Source of the DNA: Oscillatoria sp. SIO1A7
GTDB lineage: Bacteria; Cyanobacteriota; Cyanobacteriia; Cyanobacteriales; Laspinemataceae
Reading direction: 5' to 3'
Length of the DNA: 64,000 nucleotides
NCBI GenBank assembly: GCA_010672965.1
Contig: JAAHFN010000038.1
Location: 1 to 64,000, forward strand
Part shown: piece after piece, positions 54,957-64,000 of the stretch
Layout: every line of letters starts with the position of its first letter
Position numbering within the stretch: the first letter of the stretch is position 1
Position numbers and translations under genes: made by a program
The notes under the pieces: generated by a model
Database searches by the model: none
Told to the model about the DNA's origin: nothing
What the model saw: the letters and a program-made list of their open reading frames with translations, nothing else

Positions 54957-55373
54957 TTTTTCTTAGAGCCTCCACTTGCTGAGATATCCCGATACCCGCA
55001 CTTTATAGCGCTACGCAAAAGTTAAAAGTTAAAAGTTAAAAGTCAAAATTAGTCTCTGACTGAGGAACGAGCATTTAGAAATGTCCTAACTTATTTGCGT
55101 AGTGCTATACCGTCAAAAAAATCTTCTATATGACAGCCCAAAAAATCTCTATAATCTGACTATTTACCCTATTAATGCCAATTTCTATATATTTAGTTAC
55201 AAGAGCATTTTTGCCCAAATTTATAAAGCTTCTATCTATTATTTAAGAGAGCCCTTGAATTAATTGTGCCTACAATAAATAAACGTAACAGCATATAAAT
55301 AATTTCATGGATCGATCCTGCAATTGTGCCTAAATACTTAAGCTTCTCTTATTATAACAACCCCGATTTTTAT

Positions 55374-55455
55374 TAGACCTCTTGCAAAATTACGGTAAAA
55401 GCCCCCCAACCCTCCGATGGATTGGGGGGCTTTTTGGATTTATGCAAGAAGTCTA
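55374..55455. mobile_element. 82-bp inverted-repeat element with internal terminator-like hairpin
   Basis: Ends TAGACCTCTTGCA and TGCAAGAAGTCTA (12 of 13 complementary) enclose a GCCCCCCAA..TTGGGGGGC stem followed by TTTTT. The outer ends suggest a MITE; the inner hairpin would terminate + strand transcription. Confidence 0.6.
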
Positions 55456-57026
55456 TTGGTTTAAACCCATCTGATTAACAAGGCATTGCTAGCAATTTTG
55501 TATGAAAATTAATTGCCCAAGTCAAACCAGGTAAACTTACCCAAGTCAACCCGGGTAAACTTACCCAAGTCTATTTACCCAAGTGAACTTACTGGAATAC
55601 AATTGAGTTAGGGTGAGTTCGCCCTTACAATTTAGCCTAGAATCGACGAAGCAATAGCCAGACTCCCGGCCATAAGAGGGCGATCGCTTATTATTTCTGC
55701 CGCGCTGCACTAGATTTTTTTCCACGTCAAATCGGCTCGCAATCGCGGTTTGCGGTCAACCCATATAATTTGTTGGCCGCTTTTACAGAAGAGCAAATTT
55801 TTCTCGTTCTCCCTTTTGCAATTTTAGTGCTAACTATTTATAGCGAGGTTAAAACGACGTTCTTATCTTATCTTTTTTTTTGGGTTTTAGTTAGCTTTTT
55901 TCAGAAAAATTCATTGATTGTACTTCATCCGCGTAGAAGTACAAGCAATCTAGAGAGCGAGCAAGCAGACAGAACCCTATCGGGGTAAGGATTTTCTCCG
56001 ATCGTGGTGCATTTTCCTCGCTATATGAGCGACTTGGCACGGGTGAAGCAGTGCTGCGATCGCCCGAGGGAGCGTTTTTGCCCTTGAGAATCCCTCTATC
56101 TCTTTTTGCAGGAGATCTGGCTACATAAATAAATATTTGTAAAGAAACAGCTATATAGAGAGCAAAACAGTCTTCTATCTTTACTGGCCCTATTTTGTCT
56201 CCTCGCCCGATACCATAATTGAGGCGTTAAGTAAAAATAATTTTAAGCCTCTAGTGCCGCTGCGCGGAAGTCAAAAGTCTCAAGGTAATAAGTCAAAATT
56301 AACCGGAGGAGGTAGCCCGTCAAGGTAGTTTTGAATAGTTGAGCAATTTTTTCCGTAGGCGTAGCCGCCCCTACGCCCCGGAGGGCGGGCTACGCCTACG
56401 GGGCTTGCCCAATGCCACCCAACCAATGGCCCCCTCTAAACCACCCACACCGCCCGCAGGAGGGGAGGGGGAGGTTGCCCAATGCGTTGCCCAATGCCCA
56501 ATGCCCAATGCCCAATGCCCAATGCCCAATGCTCAATTGCTATGTATATCTACTTACTAAGGCTAATTTAAAACAATAAAAACGTTGCGAAAGTCAAATA
56601 TTATTTTATTTTGATAAATTAAGCTTGGTATAGAATATTAAATAAATATAACGAATTATATAGGTGTAATCTTTATAACAAAAAAAAACTGCAGAAATGG
56701 ATAATAATTGGGTAGAGTCTAATCAAAGGGCGTCGAAATTTAAGCGTTAGAGCGTTCCTAAGAGTAGGGGAAGAATGATATAGTCGATTTGTAAATATCC
56801 CTAGGCAAGGGAGTAAGCAAAAAAAAGAAGAGGAATGCGCATTGTCAATATGATTGATAAGTGAGATTGCGATCGCTTCAAAAGTAACCGGAACTTACCC
56901 TATCGCTTTACTGGTTGGGTTGTTGAGTTTTTGAAAACCAATCCTATCGTGAGAGCCTTGTATATTACAAAAGTGCTAATTTGTCAATTGGGTTATGTAA
57001 AATTTAGATAGATTTTGTGATGAAGC

Positions 57027-57115
57027 ATATAGCGGTTCTCAAATAGATGCGCTATTTCAAGCCCAGTAACAAAAAGAGTTGTAGCCGTTTCATATCTATT
57101 TGAGAACCGCTATAT
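57027..57115. mobile_element. 89-bp MITE with perfect 22-bp terminal inverted repeats
   Basis: The left end (57027-57048) begins ATATAGCGGTTCTCAAATAG and the right end (57094-57115) is its exact complement over 22 bp. The 45-bp centre has no coding capacity. Same family as 20883-21020. A possible TA-type target duplication cannot be resolved because the ends themselves are AT-rich. Confidence 0.75.
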
Positions 57116-57716
57116 AAAAAAAGCTTAACTGTAGCCTGGAATACAGAAAAGGAGAGAAGAGTTCCAATAGACTGTTAGTTTGTAAGACATAAATTTAAAA
57201 ATTAAGTATGAGGCCATGAAGTATGGGGCATTAGGAATTATAGATTGAGTAAAAAAAAGCGTAAAAGGACGGTTGGCCAGCTTAGCCCAAGAACTTCGAG
57301 CTTGCAGCAATAGAGCTGACTGCTGACGTATTTTTAGGGTATTAGACAAGGGCGATAGTCAAATTTAGCGGGCTGGAATATGGTTATTAGTATATACAGG
57401 GTGCATTTCAGTTTTGTAAGCTCCGCAAACGCTTCTATAGACTTGTTTGCAAGCCTCCCAGGCGCTTGCGCTTGCTTAGTGCGGCGACATCAAACAAGCG
57501 CCCAAGAGGACTGACTATTAGTCGCAAAAGTGAAATTATCCCGATATACAGGACTTACACAAAATACCCAATTGAATCATATGTAGCGATTGGGCGTGCG
57601 GGCTAAGACCGTATCTAAAGTGTCTATGGGGTAAGTCCTAATATGCTTAGTAGCTATGCCCATGAAAACAAATCGAGTTTAAGCTAGTTATTAATAAAAG
57701 CACAAGGGGAGCATTG

Positions 57717-59243
57717 ATGTTGATGGAAGTGTTAGAACAACAAGGGGAATCACAAGCGGAATCATTGGCAATACAGCAGTTAAAAGAAGAATTGCTTGCT
57801 AGCGAAAGGCGTTTCAGAAATGTATTTGCTAAGCTAGGCGAGGCGATCGCTATTTTGGACGAGCGCGGATTGGTTCGGTTTGTCAATACAGCAGCAGAAT
57901 GCCTGTTCCAATGCCTTGGGGAGGAACTGTTGGGCAAGGAAATATTTGGAACGCGGGTATTTGAAATTAAAACAAGCATCTACGGTACCGAAAAAATCCA
58001 GAAAATGGGAGCGCCGAACAGAAGCAGTATGCGGGTGGTGCAAACCCAAGTGGAGATTATCCGGCCTAAGGTAGAAAAGGCGATCGCGGATATGCGGGTA
58101 GTAGAGACGGAGTGGGAAGGGCGAACGGCTTTTCTTGCTACTTTTATAGACGTGACAGAGCGCCAAAAAGCTGTGGATGCTTTGCGGGTAAGAGAAGTAC
58201 AATTACAAGAAACAACCCAGCAACTCCAGGTAGCCTTGCAAACGCTACAGGAAACCCAAAGCCAGCTTATCCAAACCGAGAAAATGTCGAGCCTAGGCCA
58301 AATGTTAGCTGGGGTGACCCATGAGATTAACAATCCCATCAACTTTATTTATGGCAATATCAACCACGCCAGTCAGTATATGGAAGACTTACTGGATTTA
58401 TTGCACCTCTACCAAAAACACTATCCCAACCCAGTAGCGGAGGTAGAATTAGAGACGGAGGCTATAGACCTGGAATTTATTGAGGAAGACCTGCCCAAAT
58501 TACTGTTTTCTATGAAGTTGGGAACCGATCGCATCCGCCAAATAGTGCTGTCTTTGCGGAATTTTTCCCGTCTGGATGAGGCCGAGATGAAAAAAGTGGA
58601 TATTCATCAGGGCATTGATAGCACTCTGGAGATTCTGCAATCCAGGCTGAAAGGGAAAGGCGGGGCGGCCGATATTGAGATTGTCAAAGAGTACGGCCAG
58701 CTCTCAAGAATAGAATGCTACGCCAGTCAGCTCAACCAAGTATTTATGAATATCCTTGCCAATGCCATTGATGCTTTAGAAGAATCAATCGTTAGCGGCC
58801 AGTGGGTTAGCTCGGGCTCGGCTCTGGAAAAAGGCGAACTCCTTGGCGATCGAGGGCTGGGGTCTTCTCCTGAAACAGCAACAGAAGCGGCTATGATTCG
58901 GATTCGGACATTTTGCGATGGCGAATATGCGACCGTGCGGATTGCTGACAACGGAGCGGGTATGAAGGAGGAAGTCCGACAGCGAGTATTCGACCCTTTC
59001 TTTACTACTAAAACCGTAGGTAAAGGCACGGGTTTGGGGCTATCCATTTCCTACCAAATTGTGGTGGACAAACATGGCGGTCAGTTGCAATGTTATTCGG
59101 TGCCAGGTCTTGGAACTGAGTTTGTCATTGAAATTCCCATGAAACAAAAAAAGGCCAAGGGTCGGGTGGTTCCTTTGAGCAGTCAAGAAGATTGGCCGCA
59201 ACCACATGTGCCGAAATGCCCAAGATTAATGAAAATATGCTAA
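57717..59243 (+). CDS. PAS sensor histidine kinase
   Basis: A 508-residue kinase with one PAS domain (about 20-160; AILDERGLVRFVNTAAECLF), a coiled-coil (VQLQETTQQLQVALQTLQET), H-box GQMLAGVTHEINNPINF (about 200) and HATPase_c with DNGAGMKEE, FDPFFTTK and GKGTGLGLSIS. The start chosen is ATG 57717 with AAGGGGAG eight bases upstream; a TTG lies immediately before it. The kinase half is a third paralogue of the two larger kinases in this window. The last ~25 residues after IEIPMKQKKAKG look unrelated to the family. No response regulator is adjacent. Confidence 0.9.
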   Translation: MLMEVLEQQGESQAESLAIQQLKEELLASERRFRNVFAKLGEAIAILDERGLVRFVNTAAECLFQCLGEELLGKEIFGTRVFEIKTSIYGTEKIQKMGAPNRSSMRVVQTQVEIIRPKVEKAIADMRVVETEWEGRTAFLATFIDVTERQKAVDALRVREVQLQETTQQLQVALQTLQETQSQLIQTEKMSSLGQMLAGVTHEINNPINFIYGNINHASQYMEDLLDLLHLYQKHYPNPVAEVELETEAIDLEFIEEDLPKLLFSMKLGTDRIRQIVLSLRNFSRLDEAEMKKVDIHQGIDSTLEILQSRLKGKGGAADIEIVKEYGQLSRIECYASQLNQVFMNILANAIDALEESIVSGQWVSSGSALEKGELLGDRGLGSSPETATEAAMIRIRTFCDGEYATVRIADNGAGMKEEVRQRVFDPFFTTKTVGKGTGLGLSISYQIVVDKHGGQLQCYSVPGLGTEFVIEIPMKQKKAKGRVVPLSSQEDWPQPHVPKCPRLMKIC

Positions 59244-59640
59244 TGGGCTAGTGGTCTGTCAAGAAATAATTGCGCCGACAAGCATTGGGCATTGGGCATG
59301 GGGCATCGGGCATAGGAAAAAATTTCAAAATTATTCAAACCTAACTTGATAGGCTAGTGGACTGTCCGCATTAAAATTGTAGGTTGGGTCCGCCATCAAC
59401 GAAACCCAAGGTAGCGATTGGTATAGTTGGGTTTCGTTGGAAGCATTTCACTTTTGCTCGCAACCGCCCCGACGCCTATAGGCGAAGCCCCTAAGCCGCT
59501 CCCAATGCGGGAGCATTTCAATTTTGTACCTTGCCGCCTGACGCCTATAGGCGTAAGCCCCGCCTCCCAGGCGGCTGGCGCGGCTACACAAAACTTAGCC
59601 CTTAAGGGCTAACCTTTACAAAATTGAAATGCTCCCCCCA
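59244..59640. repeat. Dispersed repeats after the third kinase gene
   Basis: CATTGGGCATGGGGC (59284-59305), AGTGGTCTGTCAAG (59250) and AGTGGACTGTCCGC (59353) copies, and two GGGAGCATTTCA-type elements with opposed ends (59440-59640). Confidence 0.65.
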
Positions 59641-59676
59641 ATGCCCCACACAAGAGCACCCCACACCCCACACCCT

Positions 59677-59975
59677 GATTAGACTTTTGAATGCATGACT
59701 TTTGACTTTTGACTCGATCGCTCCCCACACCCTGATTAGACTTTTGAATGCATGACTTTTGACTTTTGACTCGATCGCTCCCCACACCCTGATTAGACTT
59801 TTGAATGCATGACTTTTGACTTTTGACTCGATCGCCCCCCACACCCTGATTAGACTTTTGAATGCATGACTTTTGACTTTTGACTCGATCGCCCCCCACA
59901 CCCTGATTAGACTTTTGAATGCATGACTTTTGACTTTTGACTCGATCGCTCCCCACACCCCACACCCTACACCCT
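59677..59975. repeat. 57-bp tandem repeat, five copies, abutting ruvC
   Basis: The unit starts GATTAGACTTTTGAATGCAT and includes GACTTTTGACTTTTGACTCG; copies start at 59677, 59734, 59791, 59848 and 59905, then a short partial unit. 57 is a multiple of three, so long spurious ORFs with 19-residue repeats appear on the reverse strand. It reaches to within a few bases of the ruvC stop codon. Confidence 0.95.
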
Positions 59976-59977
59976 GA

Positions 59978-60472
59978 TTATATTTCATGGTTAAACCAGG
60001 CGGTTAGGGCGATCGCCAGAGCATCAGCGGCATCGTCTGGTTTGGGAATTTGGCTCAAGTTTAGTTCTCTGGCGATCGCCTGCTGGACTTCGTATTTATC
60101 GGCATTACCGTGACCGGCGATCGCCTGTTTTACTTGACCTGGCGCATACTCCACCAAGGGCACTTTGTGCTGGGCTAGCACCAATATTAAAACTCCCCGA
60201 GCTTGGGCTACTAAAATCGTGTTGCCCATACGATAAAAAAATAGTTTCTCTACCGCTACTAAATCCGGTTGCACTTGGTCGAGCAGGGCGTGCAAATCTT
60301 CATATATAGTCTTGAGTCGCTCCCCCAAGTCCTGCTTTGCCGGAGTTTGGATAATGCCAAAATCAAGGCAAGATATGCTTTCGGAAATATCTTTTGCATT
60401 GGGAGTGCAGGCGATCGCTCCAAACCCCAGGGTGGCTAAACCTGGGTCTAGTCCAAGAATTCTTGCTGTCAT
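59978..60472 (-). CDS. ruvC: Holliday junction resolvase RuvC
   Basis: A 164-residue RuvC, normal length. The acidic active site is visible: Asp in [14 protein letters not shown], Glu in [12 protein letters not shown] and the two Asp of [14 protein letters not shown]. The conserved [24 protein letters not shown]-binding stretch is present in pieces. It cuts four-way junctions during recombination with RuvAB. chlI lies 55 bp upstream on the same strand, so co-transcription is plausible. The gene ends right at a 57-bp tandem array. Confidence 0.95.
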   Translation of the reverse strand: MTARILGLDPGLATLGFGAIACTPNAKDISESISCLDFGIIQTPAKQDLGERLKTIYEDLHALLDQVQPDLVAVEKLFFYRMGNTILVAQARGVLILVLAQHKVPLVEYAPGQVKQAIAGHGNADKYEVQQAIARELNLSQIPKPDDAADALAIALTAWFNHEI

Positions 60473-60526
60473 TTTTGTTGCAAACGGGAAGCCTGTAGGG
60501 GCGATTCGCGAATCGCCCCTACTATA

Positions 60527-61660
60527 TCAACTATTGGTATCTTCCGGCATTTCGATGCCAAAAACTCGGCAGAAGACTTTTTGAACCTTATAACCAGAGT
60601 CAATTGATTCTAGGGGATCTTTGCGGAGTCGGTGGCGCAGAGATAGGGTGACGATCCGACTGATGTCGTCAACGGTCACTTCGGTTCGACCTTCCAAAGC
60701 CGCGATCGCTTTTGCCGCTCGATTAGCAACCAAATCCCCGCGCAATCCATCTACGTCTAGTTGGGCGCAAACCTCGGAAATCTTGACTCTGAGGTCATAG
60801 TCGATTTCCACCGAGGGTAAAAGTCCTTGGGCATCTACTATTTGTTTTTGCAGTGCCTCTTGTGGGCTTTGGTATTTTTCGATGTATCCCTGGGGATTGC
60901 CATCGAAGGCCGAGCGTTCCTCTACTATTTTCACTCGCTGCACGGGTTCTTTTACAGTACGGATTTCCGCGTGCATCCCGAAGCGATCCAGGAGTTGGGG
61001 CCGCAGTTCCCCTTCTTCGGGGTTTCCAGAACCAACCAATACAAAGCGAGCCGGGTGGCGAATTGAAATACCTTCCCGCTCGACGGTATTCCATCCCGAA
61101 GCAGCAGAGTCTAGCAATACATCTACGAGGTGGTCGTCTAGGAGGTTGACTTCATCAACGTAGAGAATGCCGCGATTTGCTTTAGCTAGCAATCCGGGTT
61201 CAAAGGCTTTTACGCCTTCGGCGAGAGCTTTTTCTATATCAATAGTGCCGCAAACTCGGTCTTCTGTGGCCCCTAATGGTAAATCTACCATTAGCACTTT
61301 TTTCTCGACTGTTGGCAATTCCTTGCCGTTAGCCATCGCGTAGCGCACCTCTTCGCTCATTAGTTCTGGGTCCCTCGGAGAACTATTGAAAGGGTCGTCC
61401 GCCACTACTTCTATTTCTGGCAGGAGGTCGGCCAAGGCTCTGATAGTGGTAGATTTGCCAGTGCCGCGATCGCCCATGACCATCACGCCCCCTATTTTCG
61501 GGTCGATGACATTCAGCAGCAGCGCTAGCTTCATCTCCTCCTGCCCGATAATGGCAGTAAAGGGAAATACGGCACGGCTAGCGGTTGTCGTAGGTTTTGG
61601 ACTAGCTTCGACTGTAGGACTCACCAAAGTAATTAATTTCTTCTCGGATATCCCTGCCAT
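60527..61660 (-). CDS. chlI: Magnesium chelatase ATPase subunit I
   Basis: A 377-residue AAA+ protein: [19 protein letters not shown] at the start of the ATPase core, Walker [10 protein letters not shown] (about 83-91), Walker [15 protein letters not shown], sensor [20 protein letters not shown], and the C-terminal helical domain ending [19 protein letters not shown]. With ChlD and ChlH it inserts Mg into protoporphyrin IX, the first committed step of chlorophyll synthesis. The Ala/Thr/Lys-rich first ~25 residues are variable in the family. Confidence 0.95.
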   Translation of the reverse strand: MAGISEKKLITLVSPTVEASPKPTTTASRAVFPFTAIIGQEEMKLALLLNVIDPKIGGVMVMGDRGTGKSTTIRALADLLPEIEVVADDPFNSSPRDPELMSEEVRYAMANGKELPTVEKKVLMVDLPLGATEDRVCGTIDIEKALAEGVKAFEPGLLAKANRGILYVDEVNLLDDHLVDVLLDSAASGWNTVEREGISIRHPARFVLVGSGNPEEGELRPQLLDRFGMHAEIRTVKEPVQRVKIVEERSAFDGNPQGYIEKYQSPQEALQKQIVDAQGLLPSVEIDYDLRVKISEVCAQLDVDGLRGDLVANRAAKAIAALEGRTEVTVDDISRIVTLSLRHRLRKDPLESIDSGYKVQKVFCRVFGIEMPEDTNS

Positions 61661-62111
61661 TTTCCCATAAAGAGGGCAGCTTTCTCCCCAGAAAGCTGCT
61701 CGACTATAGATTAGGGTCTGGGACGGTACGGTAGGGGGGAATGCGATCTAGGGGCGGAATTTTCGGGATTTCCTGCTATTGTTCCGCTTCCTATGGGCGG
61801 CAGGAAAGCCTTACTGTTGGGAGGTTAGGGGCGATCGCGCTCTTGTTTTCCAGAAACTCAAGTTAACGCAGAAATTATCCTTGGGATGCTGTCGCCCCTA
61901 AGGCCAACAGGTTTTTTGTGGTTTGCAATTATCAAGATCGCACCCCTAGCGGCAATATTGCGCGATCGCTCCCCCCCGGTCTTTACTCCTGAGAATCGCC
62001 TTTACAGCAAACAAAACAAACGCTATCCTCCCCCCGCCTCTTCTAATATTTGTTCTTATTGCTACAGATAACGCCATAAGCTATAATCAAATTCAATTCT
62101 CTCCTTAGACT
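61661..62111. other. Intergenic region between chlI and the AbrB-type gene
   Basis: About 450 bp with several GCGATCGC sites and GGATGCTGTCGCCCCTA repeat fragments. Promoters for the two divergent genes are expected here; none can be assigned firmly. Confidence 0.4.
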
Positions 62112-62378
62112 ATGAAAACTGCTAAAATTTCTAAAGAAGGACAAGTAATAATTCCTCAAGCAATGCGGAAGGCTTACGGCTGGGAAGCGGGTCAAGAATT
62201 AATAATCATCGACACTGGCGATGGGATTCTTATTAAGCCGAACAAGCCTTTTCCTCAGACTACTTTAGGTGAGGTAGCAGGCTGTTTGAAATACCAAGGT
62301 GCGCCCAAAACCATAGAAGATATAGATTATGCCATTAGTCAAGGCATAAGGGAGGAATGGCATGATGGCCGCAGTTGA
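62112..62378 (+). CDS. AbrB/MazE-type antitoxin
   Basis: An 88-residue protein with the SpoVT-AbrB swapped-hairpin start MKTAKISKEGQVIIPQAMRK and GWEAGQELIIIDTGDGILIK, which binds DNA as a dimer. The C-terminal ~40 residues would wrap the toxin. It overlaps the following PIN-domain gene by 17 bp, as expected of a VapBC-like operon in which the antitoxin represses its own promoter. Confidence 0.9.
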   Translation: MKTAKISKEGQVIIPQAMRKAYGWEAGQELIIIDTGDGILIKPNKPFPQTTLGEVAGCLKYQGAPKTIEDIDYAISQGIREEWHDGRS

Positions 62379-62769
62379 TACTAATATTGTGGTACGTTTG
62401 CTGACTCAAGACGATGAAATACAGTATCAAAAAAGTCTAGATATTTTTCAAAAGCAGGAAGTTTTTATCCCAGATCCAGTCATTCTAGAAACCGAATGGG
62501 TACTCAGGTTTGCTTACAAGTTTAAAACCTCTGAAATTTGTTCTGCTTTCAGAAAACTGTTTGGCCTGCCGAATGTTTATCTGGTTAATTCAAATTTAGT
62601 CTATCGAGCTATACAATGGCATGAAAACGGCCTAGATTTTGCGGATGCGTTTCATTTAGCTCAAAGTCAAGATAGGTATTGCTTGTACACGTTTGATGAA
62701 AAATTTATCAAAAAAGCTAATGGGCTAACGTCTTGTGAAGTGAAAAACCCTTTCCACTCTGCACTCTAG
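62362..62769 (+). CDS. vapC: PIN-domain ribonuclease toxin (VapC type)
   Basis: A 135-residue PIN domain: first Asp in AAVDTNIVVRLLTQDD, Glu in VILETEWVLRF, Asp in LDFADAFHLAQS and the final acidic residue in LYTFDEKFIKKA. These four positions hold the metal for RNA cleavage, so the toxin looks intact. Two consecutive ATG codons (62362, 62365) are possible starts. It is translated from within the antitoxin gene. Confidence 0.9.
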   Translation: MMAAVDTNIVVRLLTQDDEIQYQKSLDIFQKQEVFIPDPVILETEWVLRFAYKFKTSEICSAFRKLFGLPNVYLVNSNLVYRAIQWHENGLDFADAFHLAQSQDRYCLYTFDEKFIKKANGLTSCEVKNPFHSAL

Positions 62770-62981
62770 TTTGTCAAGGTAGTCTTGACAAACTAGAGTA
62801 TTTTTTTCAGGACTTACGCAACGACAAAGAGCGATCGGGGCGATTCTCGCATTGGGAGACGCTATGCGCTGTCGCGCAGGCTCCGCACAAGAGCGAACGC
62901 TCTTGGGATTGCCCCTACAAACAACCAAATATGGATGTTTTGCGTAAGTCCCGTTTTTCCTATGCCCAATGCCCAATGCCC
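62770..62981. repeat. GACTTACGCAACGACAAA dispersed element
   Basis: From CAGGACTTACGCAACGACAA (62811) to TTTTGCGTAAGTCCCG (62939-62954), opposed ends, with ATTGCCCCTACAAAC inside. Just before it, AGTTTGTCAAGGTAGTCTTG..CAAACT (62768-62797) forms a hairpin at the end of the toxin gene that could terminate transcription (T6 follows). Confidence 0.65.
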
Positions 62982-63653
62982 CTAACTCACCATTGCCCCC
63001 AAGTCGGGAACCTGGGTAGAGCAAGATGGCAAGGGAACTACTTGACCGCCGAGCCGCTGGCATAAATTCAGGGCTTGGCTCAGTTCCGCTTTGGTCAAGC
63101 AGTTATATTCCTCAATTTTGTCCGATTCTGCAGTTTTGATGTAGGTCTGGAATTTCCCATCTCCAATGGCGTAGTAGAGCATGGCCATTTTGGGCGAGCT
63201 GGCAGCTTTTTCTTTGGCTACAATTAAGTTAAACTGTTCTTGCTCCAGACCCCAAACTTTGCATTCTATGCTGGCATTCAGCCGCTTGCCGCTTTTACGG
63301 ATTGCTACCCATTGGCAATGGGGCAAGATTTGCTCGATAAACTTTTCGGCGCTGGCCATGCGACGAAATCCGAAGTAATCTACCCATCGCTTGCCATCTG
63401 CAGTTAGGGAAATAATCCGATCGCTCGTCTTAACGGTTTGCCAATTTGCCGTCTGCGGGCATTGCCCCATCAGCTCGTTCCAGGCCGCGATCGCCAAAAC
63501 TAGCCCTTCTTTTTTCAAAGCTTTCCAGGTCTTTTCTTCCCCTACCAGCTTGCAGACCATCTGCTTGGGAAACACCTCCCCCTTTTGCCGCAAGTTAATC
63601 TGCCGTATTTGCTTAGATAGTTGCTGTTTAGTAAGTGCTTTTTCCGAAGTCAT
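62982..63653 (-). CDS. Hypothetical protein
   Basis: A 223-residue soluble protein starting MTSEKALTKQQLSKQIRQIN. It contains two Lys-rich helical parts (about 1-50), a mixed alpha/beta middle with LPHCQWVAIRKSGKRLNASI and MAMLYYAIGDGKFQTYIKTA, and a C-terminal helix with ALNLCQRLGGQVVPLP. I do not recognise a family. The final residues (STQVPDLGAMVS) run up to repeat DNA. The start has GGAGAG upstream on the reverse strand. Confidence 0.65.
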   Translation of the reverse strand: MTSEKALTKQQLSKQIRQINLRQKGEVFPKQMVCKLVGEEKTWKALKKEGLVLAIAAWNELMGQCPQTANWQTVKTSDRIISLTADGKRWVDYFGFRRMASAEKFIEQILPHCQWVAIRKSGKRLNASIECKVWGLEQEQFNLIVAKEKAASSPKMAMLYYAIGDGKFQTYIKTAESDKIEEYNCLTKAELSQALNLCQRLGGQVVPLPSCSTQVPDLGAMVS

Positions 63654-63908
63654 TTTTGGCTCTCCTTCAGCTCTTATCTTTCTTTATTATAGCAGAGATA
63701 TTGCCAATTTGCCAAATAAATTAGAGGTTTTTCAGGAAAATACTTTGCCGCTGTGCGGAGTTCAAAATTACTTTGGAGCCTAGTTGCGATCGCCTCCGCT
63801 GAGAAACCCGGTTTTTTGAAAAAACCGGGTTTCTCATATATATTGCCCAATTCCCCATTCCCCATTCCCAATTACCTATATAATATAAGGAGAGTTCGGG
63901 AATAATTT
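63654..63908. repeat. Intergenic region with AGAAACCCGG palindrome
   Basis: GAGAAACCCGG..CCGGGTTTCTC (63801-63835) and tandem CCCATTCCCC units (63850-63875). Confidence 0.75.
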
Positions 63909-64000
63909 ATGAATGGAATAGCCCTAGACGAACTAAATCCAATCGTGCTTGAGAAGTTGCAGGCTCGCGCCAAACGTCACGATCGCTCTCTGGAAGAAGA
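63909..64000 (+). CDS. Partial FitA-like antitoxin gene, cut by window end
   Basis: Only the first 30 codons are present: MNGIALDELNPIVLEKLQAR then AKRHDRSLEEE. This matches the ribbon-helix-helix start of FitA/VapB-type antitoxins (pattern LDEL.P.VLEKL..RA..H.RSLEEE). A toxin gene of the PIN class would be expected just beyond the window. Confidence 0.65.
   Translation, partial: MNGIALDELNPIVLEKLQARAKRHDRSLEE

Larger units (their letters stand above)
54957..57716. other. 2.76-kb gene-poor region
   Basis: No supported gene. It contains the TGCGTAGTGCTATA / TAGCGCTACGCAAAAG element (55005-55110), an 82-bp inverted-repeat element (55374-55455), ACCCAAGTCAACCCGGGTAAACTT-type short direct repeats cut into variants (55515-55590), an inverted copy of the GCAGCGCGGCAGAAATAATA family (55655-55715), ATGCCCAATGCCC runs (56480-56530) and a MITE (57027-57115). 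The segment 56560-57020 is AT-rich and repeat-free. A 72-codon hydrophobic frame at 55770-55988 has no supporting features. Confidence 0.6.

Noticed and set aside
55401-55435. Rho-independent terminator of a nearby gene
   Set aside because: No gene lies upstream within 440 bp on the + strand; the hairpin is the centre of an inverted-repeat element.
55770-55988. Hydrophobic 72-codon ORF
   Set aside because: No ribosome binding site, no recognisable similarity and flanked by repeats; likely chance.
59602-59988. ORFs of 118-128 codons on the - strand with 19-residue repeats
   Set aside because: Entirely within the 57-bp tandem array, in two frames at once, which is a sign of non-coding repeat DNA.

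Overview
The window is chromosomal DNA of a cyanobacterium, most likely a filamentous one. The evidence is the very frequent GCGATCGC octamer (HIP1) inside and between genes, cyanobacterial-type housekeeping proteins (solanesyl diphosphate synthase, Mg-chelatase ChlI), a hetZ-patU pair, and a dense load of short dispersed repeats in almost every intergenic gap. No rRNA, IS element, prophage or CRISPR array was seen. There is one tRNA, tRNA-Gln(UUG).

Layout. 0-7 kb: two related TPR/O-GlcNAc-transferase-like (SPINDLY-type) glycosyltransferases, the second also carrying an N-terminal GT4 domain, then a DUF433/PIN-like toxin-antitoxin-type pair. 8-10.2 kb: an ArsM-type arsenite methyltransferase divergent from an aquaporin, probably an arsenic-handling pair. 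10.4-24 kb: a DUF547 lipoprotein, a GT2/membrane glycosyltransferase fusion with repeat-derived insertions, a 34-bp tandem array, two small hypothetical genes, a methyltransferase, a large alpha-2-macroglobulin-like thioester protein, a fragment of an M48 protease and a pentapeptide-repeat protein. 24-31 kb: a transglutaminase-like membrane protein that lacks catalytic Cys and His, patU, hetZ, a small hypothetical gene and sds. 31.4-35.6 kb: a long regulatory-looking noncoding stretch, then a compact peptide-modification cassette. 35.7-43.4 kb: murI, infC, an Npt-type transporter fused to HEAT repeats, and a cyclic-nucleotide-binding protein. 44-59 kb: three related multi-PAS/GAF histidine kinases with no adjacent response regulators, separated by repeat-rich gaps and small genes. 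60-64 kb: ruvC, chlI, a second toxin-antitoxin pair (AbrB/VapC), a hypothetical gene and the start of a third antitoxin gene.

The most interesting system is the cassette at 33090-35631. A 56-residue DUF1843 peptide carries the exact pattern Tyr-X10-Gly-Asp-Leu. It is followed by a perfect 15-bp stem-loop, a radical SAM/SPASM enzyme with an extra C-terminal zinc ribbon, and a SAM methyltransferase. It looks like a ribosomally made, post-translationally modified peptide (RiPP) system of unknown product. The precursor has no cysteine, so thioether cross-links can be excluded. The cassette lies on the + strand between murI and sds, both on the - strand.

A second theme is repeat proliferation: 7-, 8-, 16-, 33-, 34- and 57-bp tandem arrays, MITE-like elements with terminal inverted repeats, and several copies of intergenic repeats that sit in frame inside protein-coding genes.
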